Below are positions 24,407 through 34,122 of a DNA stretch of 64,000 bases, one piece after another. The notes beneath the pieces were generated by a model. It was given only the letters and a program-made list of their open reading frames with translations, was not told where the DNA came from and made no database searches. Position numbers and translations under genes: made by a program. Source of the DNA: Piromyces finnis (taxonomy: Eukaryota > Neocallimastigomycota > Neocallimastigomycetes > Neocallimastigales > Neocallimastigaceae); assembly GCA_002104945.1 (NCBI GenBank), contig MCFH01000025.1:620001-684000 (forward strand). Reading direction: 5' to 3'. The stretch's first letter is position 1, and every line of letters begins with the position of its first letter.

Positions 24407-27400
24407 TCATGGAACAAAATTATGATCTCCATTGGTTGCGCTGGCCCTCCTGGCCTGTCTTACTGTTTCTTCAGCATTGACGCTCTTGGATGTTGCTTCA
24501 AACCTTTTGAACATTGACCATTGCTGGCCAATAGCAAAAGGCATGATTTTGGTTAGAAGTTCCGCGGTTACCGTCAAGAATGGTGTTCCTTCATTAGTAC
24601 CAGATTGAATCTGACGCTTACAAAGTTCTTTCCATTCCCTTGAATTGTAATTAATATTGTTAAAACTTCTTCCCCCAAGAAGGAATTTAAATATTTTACT
24701 GCACACACTAGAATAATCATACACATTAATATTCACCGGATTATTAGAACTATTACTATCATTAACTAAATTACTATCTAAATTAGAATTATTATCTTCA
24801 CTATTGCTATCATTACTAATATTATTATTTCTATTACTACTATTGTTATTATTACTATTGTTACTATTACTATTGTTATTATTACTATTGTAATTATTAT
24901 TACTACTATTGTTACTATTACTATTAATGTTATTACTATCTCTACTGATATTATCAATTTCATTATTATTGATAGGACTATTGGAATTACGTTGACTGAA
25001 AAAATTTAATAGCTGGACTATAGAATCATAATGTTTAATACGGATATCTCTAAATGTTGGACAATCTAATAACCAATGTTTAATACTTTGATCTCCACAC
25101 TTGCAACATGGACAGTAGTTAGGACAAACTGGATCAACAAATTTGGCAGCTTTGGCAACTCTAGCATCCAACTTGTATCCGCTTCTTGCTTTCAATAGCC
25201 AGTAGAAGCCATAGGCAAACTCTGGGTACTCATAACATAATTTAATAAAATCTTTAGTATCAATAAACTTATTATCATCATAATATTGCGCTTTGATTGA
25301 ATTCCCTTTGAGATCTTTCCAATAAAAGTTTTTAACTGCTTTAACATCTCCATGTTTCTTTAGTTTTTTATCAAGTGTCCTACTTGATTTGCACCACGTG
25401 TATTTTCTAAATTTAGGAATGTAATTGACAAGGTGTGAGATAATACAATTTGAGTTTTTCCATTTGTTAAAACATCTAACCTGAGCTAATGCACATTTGG
25501 CTGACAATGGAGGAATATTCAAATCTTTTGAGATAGAGTATAAAGATATAAACGATACAGCTTTATGAACTCCGGCAACCCATCGTATTCCTTTGTTAAC
25601 ATGCTTCTGTGCAATTCTAGACCTGGCTTTGTTGGATCCAAGTAATGGTGCAAAGTATGAAACTCTGCTAATCACTTGTGAGTTAAGTACTAGCTTTTTG
25701 AAGGGAATAGGAATATTAGGATTTCTTAAGAATTTACTGACTGAAAAAAGCCCTTTCAAAACCTTGTTATTAAGAGCTTTAATAACTGGTTTAAGGGACA
25801 GATTCTTATCAAATGGAACACCAAGATAAGTATAACAATCAGTAGTTGGAATGGGTTGTCCTGCTAAGTAAAATGTTGGATCTCTCTTGTTCTGATTTTC
25901 TATTGATTCAGGACGAATCACCATCGTTGAACACTTCTGGATACCAAATTCCATTTCATTATACAAGGCCCATTCATTAACTCTTCTAAGCATCTTTTTT
26001 AAGCATCCTCTTGTTGGAGCACAAATAACTATATCATCTGCAAAAAGTCCACCACAGCATCGAGTGTCACCTAAACTGACTCCGAGATCTTCACACTCTT
26101 TAAATATATCATTAATAAAGAGATTAAAGAGAATAGGAGAAAGAGGGCATCCTTGACGGACTCCTTTCTTCACATCAAAAGATTTCGAGAATTGTCCATC
26201 TAATTTGACATTAGCCTTAGATGTTAAATATAAATTTTTGATGAATTGTAAACTCTTACCTCGGATTCCTAAACAATCTAATTTATGGAGAATATTACCG
26301 ATTGGGACTGAATCGTATGCTTTCCTGAGATCTAAAAAGGCCAAATATGTCTCTTTATTATCTAATTGACGTCTACGGCATATTTCTTGGATTGAAATGA
26401 AAAGACTGATACTTTCTTCCTTTTTTCGAAAACCAAATTGTTCAGGTCTAATGAAATTATTCTTTAGACCATATTCTGAGATTCTAGTGGTGACAATTTT
26501 GGAAATCAACTTAATACCATTATTGATAAGTGATATACCTCGATAGTTATCACAATCTGTCAAATCTCCCTTCTTAGGAATAGAAACAATACTGGATTCA
26601 TTCCATGAGTTGGGGAAGTCTCCATCCCAAATACGGTTGAATAATTTAAGAATAAAATTTAAACCATAAGCATCATTATCTGAAGTGGTATTACCGGAAG
26701 AATTATTATCTGTAGCATTATTAGAATCATTACTTGATGGAATTAATGCTTTGTAAAATTCAATTGGAATACCATCCGGACCTGATGCTTTATAATTTGG
26801 AGTAGAGAGGATAGCTGACTTGACTTCATCAATACTAATATCTTGGTTGATATCCCATTCATCAAGCATAGGGAGTGAAAAACGTTTATTCGTTGGTTCT
26901 TCATACCAATGCTCCAAATCAAGACTTACACCACTTGGATCTGATGCAAGCTTTTCGAAATGATCATGCCACACATCTAGTTGTTCTTCCGTAGCAACAA
27001 CTAATTCTCCATTTTTATTTTTAATTGGTTGAGCAATAAAGAAAGAATCTTTTCCAATTTTTGCAGTTTTCTTGATCCATTTCCAGGCCTTCTTAGGATT
27101 ATGACTTTTCATATACTCACATCCTGTTTTAATCCAATGAAGATATTCTTGTTTCCTAAATTCATTACATCTTTTGTGGATGTAATCAATGAGCTTACGG
27201 TAGATTTTAATTCTTTTAATAAATTCATCTATATCATAAATTCTTTCTTTTTTAAATCTCTTATACAACTTCATTTTGATTTTTTGGAGATTAAAAATTT
27301 GTTGTGAAATATGAAATGAAGACTTTATAACATTATTTGCTGAGGTAATACTGAGCTCGTCTGCAATTGAAAAAGCAGTTGAAGTAAATTCTTTGGAAAG

Positions 27401-28942
27401 TTCATCTGTAGAAACATTAGGATCGTTGAATTTTGCTGAAAGTATTTGGAATTTATTATGACTGAGAATAGATTCCTTTTCCTCAATACATTTTAATCTA
27501 TTCCATTTCAGAATTTTCTTAGGAACGTTAAAGTCATTAGAAAAATCATCCATAGGAATAATTTTACCATTAATAAGAAGTGGCTTATGGTCTGATACAG
27601 GATAAAAATTATTTATAAATGATCCTGAGTGAATAAGATCTTTCATCTTCGAATTGATAAGAGCATGGTCAATGTCGGAAGATTGATCACCTCGAGTCCA
27701 AGAGATAGTAGACCCTCTAAGCGGAAGAATTTCCCAATCTCCTAATCCATTAGTTGATAACCAGTTGGATAATTTTACTTTAGACATATTAAAATCACCA
27801 ACAAGAATCGATGGATGGGATGAATGAGTTTGTAACCACAAGCGAACTTCTAACTTTGCATGATCAACATAGATGTTGTGATGACTATGAGGCATATAAA
27901 CATTTCCAATCGAGCATTTGAATCTATTCCAGAGACTAAAAGTATAAATAGAAATAATATACTTTCCAGAGAAGTTTTCAAGTGAGGCTTGACACGAATT
28001 GTGAAAACCTAAATATAAACCTCTCATTCCCGGAACTGATTCGTCAGCTTTCTTGAAAAAGTGTCTATAGTTTCGCAAAGTAACACGACAAGGATAATCT
28101 GTATTCGAACCAGAACCATTACCAGTTTCTTGGAAACATAAGAATAATGGTTTGAAAATAGCTGTGAAATAGCTAATACTATCCCTCTTTTCATGATTCC
28201 ACCCATTGGTGTTCCAACTAAGACAAAAAGAAAAGTTATCAGGCTTGTTGGATGAGGAAGAATCGTTGCTATTATTATTATTATTAAAGTCATCGTTATT
28301 AATGGATGATGCATCAGAGGAATAAGTAGAACTATTACTAGATGGCTGTGAAACTGAAGAACTATCAACTATTGAACTGTTATCAGAGTTGATAGAACTA
28401 TTAGAATTAATTGTTGAATGTTGAGATTGAAATTGTGTTTGCTGTAGATCTGGAATATTTTCATGATGGGAAACTTGTTGAAGATCCTGTTGAAGATCTT
28501 GTTGAAGATCGGATTGTTGATGAGATTGTTGAACTGATTGTTGAAATGATTGTTGAATAGAATGTTGATGTTTATTAGAAACTAAAATTTTACGTTTGAG
28601 AGTGGAAAAAGTGTATTTGTGATTCCTTCTACTACGAGCTGAAAAGGAAATTGAGGTAACTGAAAGTTTCTTCTTTAACATGTGTAAGATTTTAATACAA
28701 TCTTTTGATGAACCATGAACCTTGACTAAGAAAAAGTGATCATTGAAAGTTTGAAAATATTTAACACTAATAACTGAATTAAATTTATCTTCTAGAATAA
28801 CCTCGAGTTTTTCCCATAGCATATTTACTGACCATGATCGAATACCACGGATAAAGAAGGAGCGAATATCATCTAAGGGGATACCATAAGACCGGGTACC
28901 ACGTCTGATATAATTCTTATCTTTAATATAAAGGACTGACAT
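24407..28942 (-). CDS. LINE ORF: APE-type endonuclease, reverse transcriptase, zinc-binding domain (intact)
   Basis: A 1511-residue polyprotein that should carry out target-primed reverse transcription in the nucleus. N-terminal region 1-122 is basic and unrecognised. A Gln-rich (about 123-175) and a Ser/Asn-rich linker (176-235) follow. The endonuclease (about 237-455) starts at FSFCLSWNTNGWN and contains LVGDFNMS, SDIDHALIN and SDHKPLL. The reverse transcriptase (about 690-1050) shows IPKKGDLTDCDNYRGISLIN, LAFLDLRKAYDSVP, GVRQGCPLSPILFNLFINDI and the catalytic FADD near residue 967. A zinc-binding segment (about 1275-1295: CPCCKCGDQSIKHWLLDC) resembles the RT-associated zinc domain. The tail has a long Asn/Ser linker and ends in NFVP. 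I see no RNase H domain. All domains sit in one ORF, with no separate ORF1. All catalytic motifs are present, so it is plausibly functional. Confidence 0.92.
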   Translation of the reverse strand: MSVLYIKDKNYIRRGTRSYGIPLDDIRSFFIRGIRSWSVNMLWEKLEVILEDKFNSVISVKYFQTFNDHFFLVKVHGSSKDCIKILHMLKKKLSVTSISFSARSRRNHKYTFSTLKRKILVSNKHQHSIQQSFQQSVQQSHQQSDLQQDLQQDLQQVSHHENIPDLQQTQFQSQHSTINSNSSINSDNSSIVDSSSVSQPSSNSSTYSSDASSINNDDFNNNNNSNDSSSSNKPDNFSFCLSWNTNGWNHEKRDSISYFTAIFKPLFLCFQETGNGSGSNTDYPCRVTLRNYRHFFKKADESVPGMRGLYLGFHNSCQASLENFSGKYIISIYTFSLWNRFKCSIGNVYMPHSHHNIYVDHAKLEVRLWLQTHSSHPSILVGDFNMSKVKLSNWLSTNGLGDWEILPLRGSTISWTRGDQSSDIDHALINSKMKDLIHSGSFINNFYPVSDHKPLLINGKIIPMDDFSNDFNVPKKILKWNRLKCIEEKESILSHNKFQILSAKFNDPNVSTDELSKEFTSTAFSIADELSITSANNVIKSSFHISQQIFNLQKIKMKLYKRFKKERIYDIDEFIKRIKIYRKLIDYIHKRCNEFRKQEYLHWIKTGCEYMKSHNPKKAWKWIKKTAKIGKDSFFIAQPIKNKNGELVVATEEQLDVWHDHFEKLASDPSGVSLDLEHWYEEPTNKRFSLPMLDEWDINQDISIDEVKSAILSTPNYKASGPDGIPIEFYKALIPSSNDSNNATDNNSSGNTTSDNDAYGLNFILKLFNRIWDGDFPNSWNESSIVSIPKKGDLTDCDNYRGISLINNGIKLISKIVTTRISEYGLKNNFIRPEQFGFRKKEESISLFISIQEICRRRQLDNKETYLAFLDLRKAYDSVPIGNILHKLDCLGIRGKSLQFIKNLYLTSKANVKLDGQFSKSFDVKKGVRQGCPLSPILFNLFINDIFKECEDLGVSLGDTRCCGGLFADDIVICAPTRGCLKKMLRRVNEWALYNEMEFGIQKCSTMVIRPESIENQNKRDPTFYLAGQPIPTTDCYTYLGVPFDKNLSLKPVIKALNNKVLKGLFSVSKFLRNPNIPIPFKKLVLNSQVISRVSYFAPLLGSNKARSRIAQKHVNKGIRWVAGVHKAVSFISLYSISKDLNIPPLSAKCALAQVRCFNKWKNSNCIISHLVNYIPKFRKYTWCKSSRTLDKKLKKHGDVKAVKNFYWKDLKGNSIKAQYYDDNKFIDTKDFIKLCYEYPEFAYGFYWLLKARSGYKLDARVAKAAKFVDPVCPNYCPCCKCGDQSIKHWLLDCPTFRDIRIKHYDSIVQLLNFFSQRNSNSPINNNEIDNISRDSNNINSNSNNSSNNNYNSNNNNSNSNNSNNNNSSNRNNNISNDSNSEDNNSNLDSNLVNDSNSSNNPVNINVYDYSSVCSKIFKFLLGGRSFNNINYNSREWKELCKRQIQSGTNEGTPFLTVTAELLTKIMPFAIGQQWSMFKRFEATSKSVNAEETVRQARRASATNGDHNFVP

Positions 28943-29565
28943 GATAATAAATTCTAATTAAAAAATATTGAATATAAAATAAATACTAATAAAAATTACA
29001 AATATAACGTATATGGAAAAAAATCTGTCTCTCTCTCTCTTCTTAAAAGTACTGGATAGTACAAAAATTGTTACGATGCTTTGTTTAAAGTTTCTTTTTT
29101 TTGAATTCTAGTTGTAAATTTTCTTTAAAAATTCTAGTTTTGGTTTGTTGTTAGTAAATTCGATTCGCTTTTTGACACTAAACTTGTTTGACTTTACTTT
29201 TCATTAAATATTTAAATTGGTAAAAAATTTGAATCAAGAATGTCGACACCAGAAAGCTTGTGAATAGTATTTTTACATGATGTAGAGTGAATCAGTCTCT
29301 TACAAGAAACAATACAACAATAGCTACAATGCTAAAGTTGACTACATTGGATTCTTACAAGAGAAGAGTAGTACTACATGAATACATGAATAAAAGAAAA
29401 AATACAGCAACAAAATGTATTACTCTTCTAATTAAATACTATACAAACTTACCTGAAAAATCAAACATTCACTTATTCATCAAATACTTAAATTTGATGA
29501 ATAAAATGTTTTTTAATCGCTCAGTACCATGAGCTTAGTCCTAATAATTTACCCTTGAAGACTAA

Positions 29566-29905
29566 CCAAGCATCCATTGCGCAATGCTTGGATTTAATTC
29601 TTTCTACTCTCTCAGTACCATGAGCATGAGTAGACCCCCTTGAGAAATTACATTTATTAAATAAATGAAGGCACATTCCTAAGAGGGCACCAAGCATCCA
29701 TTGCGCAATACTTGGATTTAATTCTTTCTACTCTCTCAGTACCATGAGCATGAGTAGACCCCCTTGAGAAACTACATTTATTAAATAAATGAAGGCACGT
29801 TCCCAAGAGGGGAAATTCTTTCTACTCTCTCAGTACCATGAGCATGAGTAGACCCCCTTGAGAAACTACATTTATTAAATAAATGAAGGCACGTTCCCAA
29901 GAGGG
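29566..29905 (-). repeat. Tandem 5'-UTR units of LINE copy C (two full, one partial)
   Basis: Full units at 29566-29687 and 29690-29811, and a partial unit lacking the palindromic core at 29814-29905. Each contains ctctcagtaccatgagcatg, the run gtagacccccttgag and ends aagaggg. A diverged partial unit (ctcagtaccatgagctt...) is at about 29519-29565. Placement at the 5' end recalls promoter monomers of other LINEs, so a promoter role is inferred. Confidence 0.85.
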
Positions 29906-29982
29906 CACACTAGAATAATCATACACATTAAACATGAATATAAAAATACAATGCAAATGCTAAAGTTGACTACATTGGATTC

Positions 29983-29990
29983 TTACAAGA

Positions 29991-30038
<48 letters not shown>

Positions 30039-31619
30039 GGCATCAAATATTTTAAACTTTATTATTAATTTAATTAAAATTATAATACATGTAATAAAAA
30101 ATTAAAAATAAATAAAAATAAAAAAAAATATGTTTAAATAAACACAAATGAATAAAAATTGGGTATAATGTATTCTAGTAATTTTAATTAAAGTAAGAAA
30201 GCCACTATCATACTAAAGTATAATAATTGTATTTGACTTCCAATGGGACACCGAGCCAAAGATCAAAATTTTGTCATGGAACAAAATTATGATCTCCATT
30301 GGTTGCGCTGGCCCTCCTGGCCTGTCTTACTGTTTCTTCAGCATTGACGCTCTTGGATGTTGCTTCAAACCTTTTTGAACATTGACCATTGCTGGCCAAT
30401 AGCAAAAGGCATGATTTTGGTTAGAAGTTCCGCGGTTACCGTCAAGAATGGTGCTCCTTCATTAGTACCAGATTGAATCTGACGCTTACAAAGTTCTTTC
30501 CATTCCCTTGAATTATAATTAATATTGTTAAAACTTCTTCCCCCAAGAAGGAATTTAAATATTTTACTGCACACACTAGAATAATCATACACATTAATAT
30601 TCACCGGATTATTAGAACTATTACTATCATTAACTAAATTACTATCTAAATTAGAATTATTATCTTCACTATTGCTATCATTATTAATATTATTATTTCT
30701 ATTACTACTATTGTTATTATTACTATTTCTATTATTACAATTACTACTATTGTTATTATTACTATTGTTATTATTATTATTGTTACTATTACTATTACTG
30801 TTATTGCTATCTCTACTGACATTATCAATTTCATTATTATTGATAGGACTATTGGAATTACGTTGACTGAAAAAATTTAATAGCTGGACTATGGAATCAT
30901 AATGTTTAATACGGATATCTCTAAATGTTGAACAATCTAATAACCAATGTTTAATACTTTGATCTCCACACTTGCAACATGGACAGTAGTTAGGACAAAC
31001 TGGATCAACAAATTTAGCAGCTTTGGCAACTCTAGCATCCAACTTATATCCGCTTCTTGCTTTCAATAGCCAGTAGAAGCCATAGGCAAACTCTAGGTAC
31101 TCATAACATAATTTAATAAAATCTTTAGTTTCAATAAATTTATTATCATCATAATATTGCGCTTTGATTGAATTCCCTTTGAGATCTTTCCAATAAAAGT
31201 TTTTAACTGCTTTAACATCTCCATGCTTCTTTAGTTTTTTTTCAAGTGTCCTACTTGATTTGCACCACGTGTATTTTCTAAATTTAGGAATGTAATTGAC
31301 AAGGTGTGAGATAATACAATTTGAGTTTTTCCATTTGTTAAAACATCTAACCTGAGCTAACGCACATTTGGCTGACAGTGGAGGAATATTCAAATCTTTT
31401 GAGATAGAGTATAAAGATATAAACGATACAGCTTTATGAACTCCGGCAACCCATCGTATTCCTTTGTTAACATGCTTCTGAGCAATCCTAGACCTAGCTT
31501 TGTTGGATCCAAGTAATGGTGCAAAGTATGAAACTCTGCTAATCACTTGTGAGTTAAGTACTAGTTTTTTGAAAGGAATAGGAATATTAGGATTTCTTAA
31601 GAATTTACAAGAGGAGAGT
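29983..31619 (-). mobile_element. LINE copy D, 5'-truncated, inserted in the 5' UTR of A
   Basis: A T run (29998-30035), then 3' UTR and the C-terminal coding third (30036-31608). The 5' end is truncated downstream of the RT active site. The flanks share ttacaagaggagagt (29983-29997 and 31605-31619). Its first four or five bases may be microhomology with the element itself, so the true duplication is about 11-15 bp. Removing D rejoins the 5' UTR of copy A exactly as seen uninterrupted in copies B2 and C. Confidence 0.88.
30252..31608 (-). pseudogene. LINE copy D, C-terminal coding fragment
   Basis: This corresponds to roughly the last 430 codons of the intact LINE ORF: the end of the RT-connection region, the zinc-binding segment (with CSTF where copy C has CPTF), a longer Asn/Ser linker and the C-terminal domain. 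It has no RT active site. One extra T in the run at about 30371-30375 shifts the frame near the C-terminus, so the usual ending NFVP is out of frame. The apparent Met start of this frame lies in flanking 5'-UTR sequence of copy A and is not meaningful. Confidence 0.8.
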
Positions 31620-31815
31620 AGTACTACATGAATACATGAATAAAAGAAAAAATACAGCAACAAAATGTATTACTCTTCTAATTAAATACTATACAAACTT
31701 ACCTGAATATCAAACATTCAACTTATTCATCAAATACTTAATTCGATGAATAAAATGTTTTTTAATCGCTCAGTACCATGAGCTTAGTCCTAATAATTTT
31801 CCCTTAAAGACTAAC

Positions 31816-31848
31816 CAAGCATCCATTGCGCAATGCTTGGATTTAATT
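31816..31848 (-). repeat. Truncated first 5' tandem unit of copy A
   Basis: The palindromic core of the 122-bp unit is present, then A ends. The bases that follow do not match the unit in B2 or C but do match a short LINE coding segment (see findings). Confidence 0.7.
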
Positions 31849-31865
31849 ATTATCTTCACTATTGC

Positions 31866-32730
31866 GAATTTACTCTTAACCTTTTTGATGGTATTACATA
31901 GATTTTGGAAATCCATAAACCACAATAAAATTCACCAATCAATAGCCATCACTACCACCTTTTTTTTTAAACACCAGATAATATTAAAACACATTTTTTT
32001 ATTTTTTTATATATATAAATTATTTTATTAAAATATATTATTTTATTATTAAAACATTTAAAAAAATAATAGCAAACTTTAAAATGGAGTTGCAACTATT
32101 ATTTTCAATCAATATGGATTAGTTTTTTTTTTTTTTTTCGTTATTAGTTTCATTAATTTTTTTTTTCTTTTTTTAAATAGGATTTCTATGTTTTCTCTTT
32201 GTTTTTAGTTGTGTGTGTGTATTTTGATTTTTTTTCATGTCTTTTAAATGAAAAATGTTTTATAATAAAATGAATATATTCATTTTTTTAAAAAAATAAT
32301 AAAAAAAATTTTCTATAATTTGTTTTTTTATATTATTTTTGGCTTGTTTGTTTTCATTTTCTAAATGTAATGATTTTAAAATAAATTAAAAAAATAATAA
32401 TAGGAATTTTGATTTCTTTTTTTTTTTTGTGTATGATCTAATTATAAAAAAAATGATTAAATTTGGATTTTTATAATACAAAAAATTTTTCTATAATTTT
32501 ATAGAACATTAATTATTTAATGTGTTGTAAAATGTTTTTTAAATTAAAAAATTAAAAAAAGAAAAATATAAATTTAATTATTTTTCTTTTTTCTTATTCT
32601 TAATCTTGGGTAAATATATAATTATTGGGTAACTTTATTCTTTTCCATGTCTAAAAAGAATAATAATTTTATATTAAAATAGATAAATTATATATATTAA
32701 AAAAGATAATAATGATTATTCGCGATTAAT
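31866..32730. other. Intergenic between the LINE stack and the PGDH gene
   Basis: A/T-rich, with T runs and a short (GT) tract near 32210. It includes the 3' flank of the phosphoglycerate dehydrogenase gene. No gene seen. Confidence 0.45.
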
Positions 32731-34122
32731 TTAGTGGACAATTCTAGTTCTGACAACATCTTGAAGTTGAGAAAGTTCAGAGTAAACCTTTAATAATTCT
32801 TCTTCAGAGTTGACAGTAATATCAGCTTGAAGGTAAGCCATGGAACCACGAGCCTTAGAGACTTGGTTTTCAATGTTGTGAGAGTAGAGAATGTGGTTGA
32901 TAGCCTTAAGAACACCTGGAACATTCTTGTGGAAGTTTAAGATTCTGATAACATTAGTAGCAGATGGAACTTCAGTACTTGGAACTTGAGCAAAGTTAAC
33001 AGCACCAACAGTTTCACCACAGTTAATGTACTTGACAAGACGGTTAGCAACTTCAGTACCAATGTTGTATTGAGCTTCTTCAGTAGAACCACCAATGTGT
33101 GGGGTAAGGATAGTGTTTGGACAGTTTTGTAATGGGGTAATCCAACCTTCACAGTTACCCTTTGGTTCGTTGGTGTAGACATCAACAGCACAACCACCAA
33201 GGTGACCACTCTTTAAGGCTTCAACTAATGGTTCTAATTGAACAATGGTACCTCTGGAGGTGTTGATAAGACAACATCCCTTCTTCATCATAGCAATTTG
33301 TTCCTTACCAATCATACCATCAGTAGATGGAAGAGATGGAACGTGGAAGGTAATGAAATCAGAAGTCTTTAATAAAGTTTCAAGTTTGTCAACTTGGGTA
33401 GCACTACCAACTGGTGGAACCTTGTGGTAATCGTGGTAGATAACTCTGCATCCTAAAGCTTCAGCCATTTCAGAAACTTGTCTACCAATGTTACCGTAAC
33501 CAACAATACCTAAGGTACGTCCTCTGATTTCGTGACAACCCTTAGCAAATTTGTTCCAGATAGTCTTGTGCATTTCATTGTTACGGTCACCAACTCTACG
33601 ACCAACATTGAGCATAAGAGTGATAACTAATTCAGCAACGGAACGACCACTACCTCTTGGACAGTTGTAAACTGGAATACCGAGTTGAGAAGCCATTTCA
33701 AGATCGACACCATTGGTACCAATACAGAAACAACCAATAGCGATAAGGTTCTTAGCAGCAGCAAGAACCTTCTTGTTAATCTTAGTCTTAGATCTAACAC
33801 CAAGAATGTGAACATCCTTAATCTTTTCAATTAATTGTTCTTCAGAGAGAGACTTGGCACTCCATTCAATGTTGTAACCTTGAGCCTTTAAAATTTCAAC
33901 AGCAGAGTTGTTGATGTTTTCTAATAATAAAACCTTCATATCCTTGGAGGAGTTGAATGGACGGTATGGCTTTAAAGAACGGTGAGAAGAGTATTCAGCT
34001 TGCCAGAAAGTGTTAGAATCGAGTGGACCTAATCCTGGAATGTGTGGAAAACCTCCAGCATCAGAATCAACATCATTTAAACCGACTTCAGAAGCCTTTG
34101 GTAAATTTTGTGGAGTAGACAT
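32731..34122 (-). CDS. SER3/serA-like: D-3-phosphoglycerate dehydrogenase
   Basis: Intronless, 463 residues, catalysing NAD-dependent oxidation of 3-phosphoglycerate to 3-phosphohydroxypyruvate, the first committed step of serine synthesis, in the cytosol. The segment GCFCIGTNGVDL is diagnostic. The nucleotide-binding fold has VGYGNIG (207-213). The catalytic triad is Arg290 (NTSRG), Glu319 (YTNEP) and His342 (TPHIGGSTEEA). The C-terminus (about 388-463) is a short ACT-like regulatory domain, as in serine-inhibited fungal and bacterial enzymes. A 60-residue N-terminal extension precedes the substrate domain, as in yeast Ser3/Ser33. The start at 34122 is the first Met, and the upstream DNA is pure A/T. 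Codon use is clearly biased and less A/T-rich than its surroundings, suggesting high expression. Confidence 0.96.
   Translation of the reverse strand: MSTPQNLPKASEVGLNDVDSDAGGFPHIPGLGPLDSNTFWQAEYSSHRSLKPYRPFNSSKDMKVLLLENINNSAVEILKAQGYNIEWSAKSLSEEQLIEKIKDVHILGVRSKTKINKKVLAAAKNLIAIGCFCIGTNGVDLEMASQLGIPVYNCPRGSGRSVAELVITLMLNVGRRVGDRNNEMHKTIWNKFAKGCHEIRGRTLGIVGYGNIGRQVSEMAEALGCRVIYHDYHKVPPVGSATQVDKLETLLKTSDFITFHVPSLPSTDGMIGKEQIAMMKKGCCLINTSRGTIVQLEPLVEALKSGHLGGCAVDVYTNEPKGNCEGWITPLQNCPNTILTPHIGGSTEEAQYNIGTEVANRLVKYINCGETVGAVNFAQVPSTEVPSATNVIRILNFHKNVPGVLKAINHILYSHNIENQVSKARGSMAYLQADITVNSEEELLKVYSELSQLQDVVRTRIVH

Larger units (their letters stand above)
24116..29917 (-). mobile_element. LINE copy C, full length with intact ORF, inserted in B
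   Basis: The poly(A) tail is a 40-nt T run (24128-24167), followed by body 24168-29905 (about 5.7 kb): 3' UTR, one long ORF (24407-28942), and a 5' UTR of about 960 bp carrying two full and one partial 122-bp tandem unit (29566-29905). A 12-bp target-site duplication, cacactagaata, is at 24116-24127 and 29906-29917. Removing C restores the coding sequence of copy B. The long clean tail, perfect duplication and open ORF mark it as a young, possibly active element. Relative to A and B2 it lacks 22 bp in the 5' UTR near 29327. Confidence 0.92.
21960..29944 (-). mobile_element. LINE copy B, 5'-truncated, inserted in A and itself carrying B2 and C
   Basis: Copy B consists of a T run (21973-21994), then 3' UTR and the C-terminal coding end (21995-22436). 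After B2 the coding sequence continues at 24008-24127, and after C at 29918-29931. It is 5'-truncated in the coding region (just upstream of the cacactagaata segment). The 13-bp target-site duplication acatgaatataaa flanks it: 21960-21972 on the poly(A) side and 29932-29944 on the other side, both within the 5' UTR of A. Removing B2 and C rejoins the C-terminal coding sequence without a gap. Confidence 0.85.
16769..31848 (-). mobile_element. LINE copy A, host element of the nested stack (interrupted by B, B2, C, D)
   Basis: Non-LTR retrotransposon on the minus strand. Its poly(A) tail is the 23-nt T run at 16769-16791. The body runs 16792-21972 (3' UTR, ORF, start of 5' UTR), resumes at 29945-29997 after insertion B, and again at 31620-31848 after insertion D. 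When the insertions are removed, its 5' UTR matches that of copies B2 and C in order. It stops near the start of the first 5' tandem unit, just after the palindromic core at about 31816-31841, so it is slightly 5'-truncated. I could not find a target-site duplication for A. Its ORF has one nonsense codon (20468-20470). Confidence 0.85.

Noticed and set aside
29287-29532. Small open frame on the + strand within the LINE 5' UTR
   Set aside because: It is antisense to the element and overlaps regulatory repeats. It recurs in B2 only because the 5' UTR is conserved.
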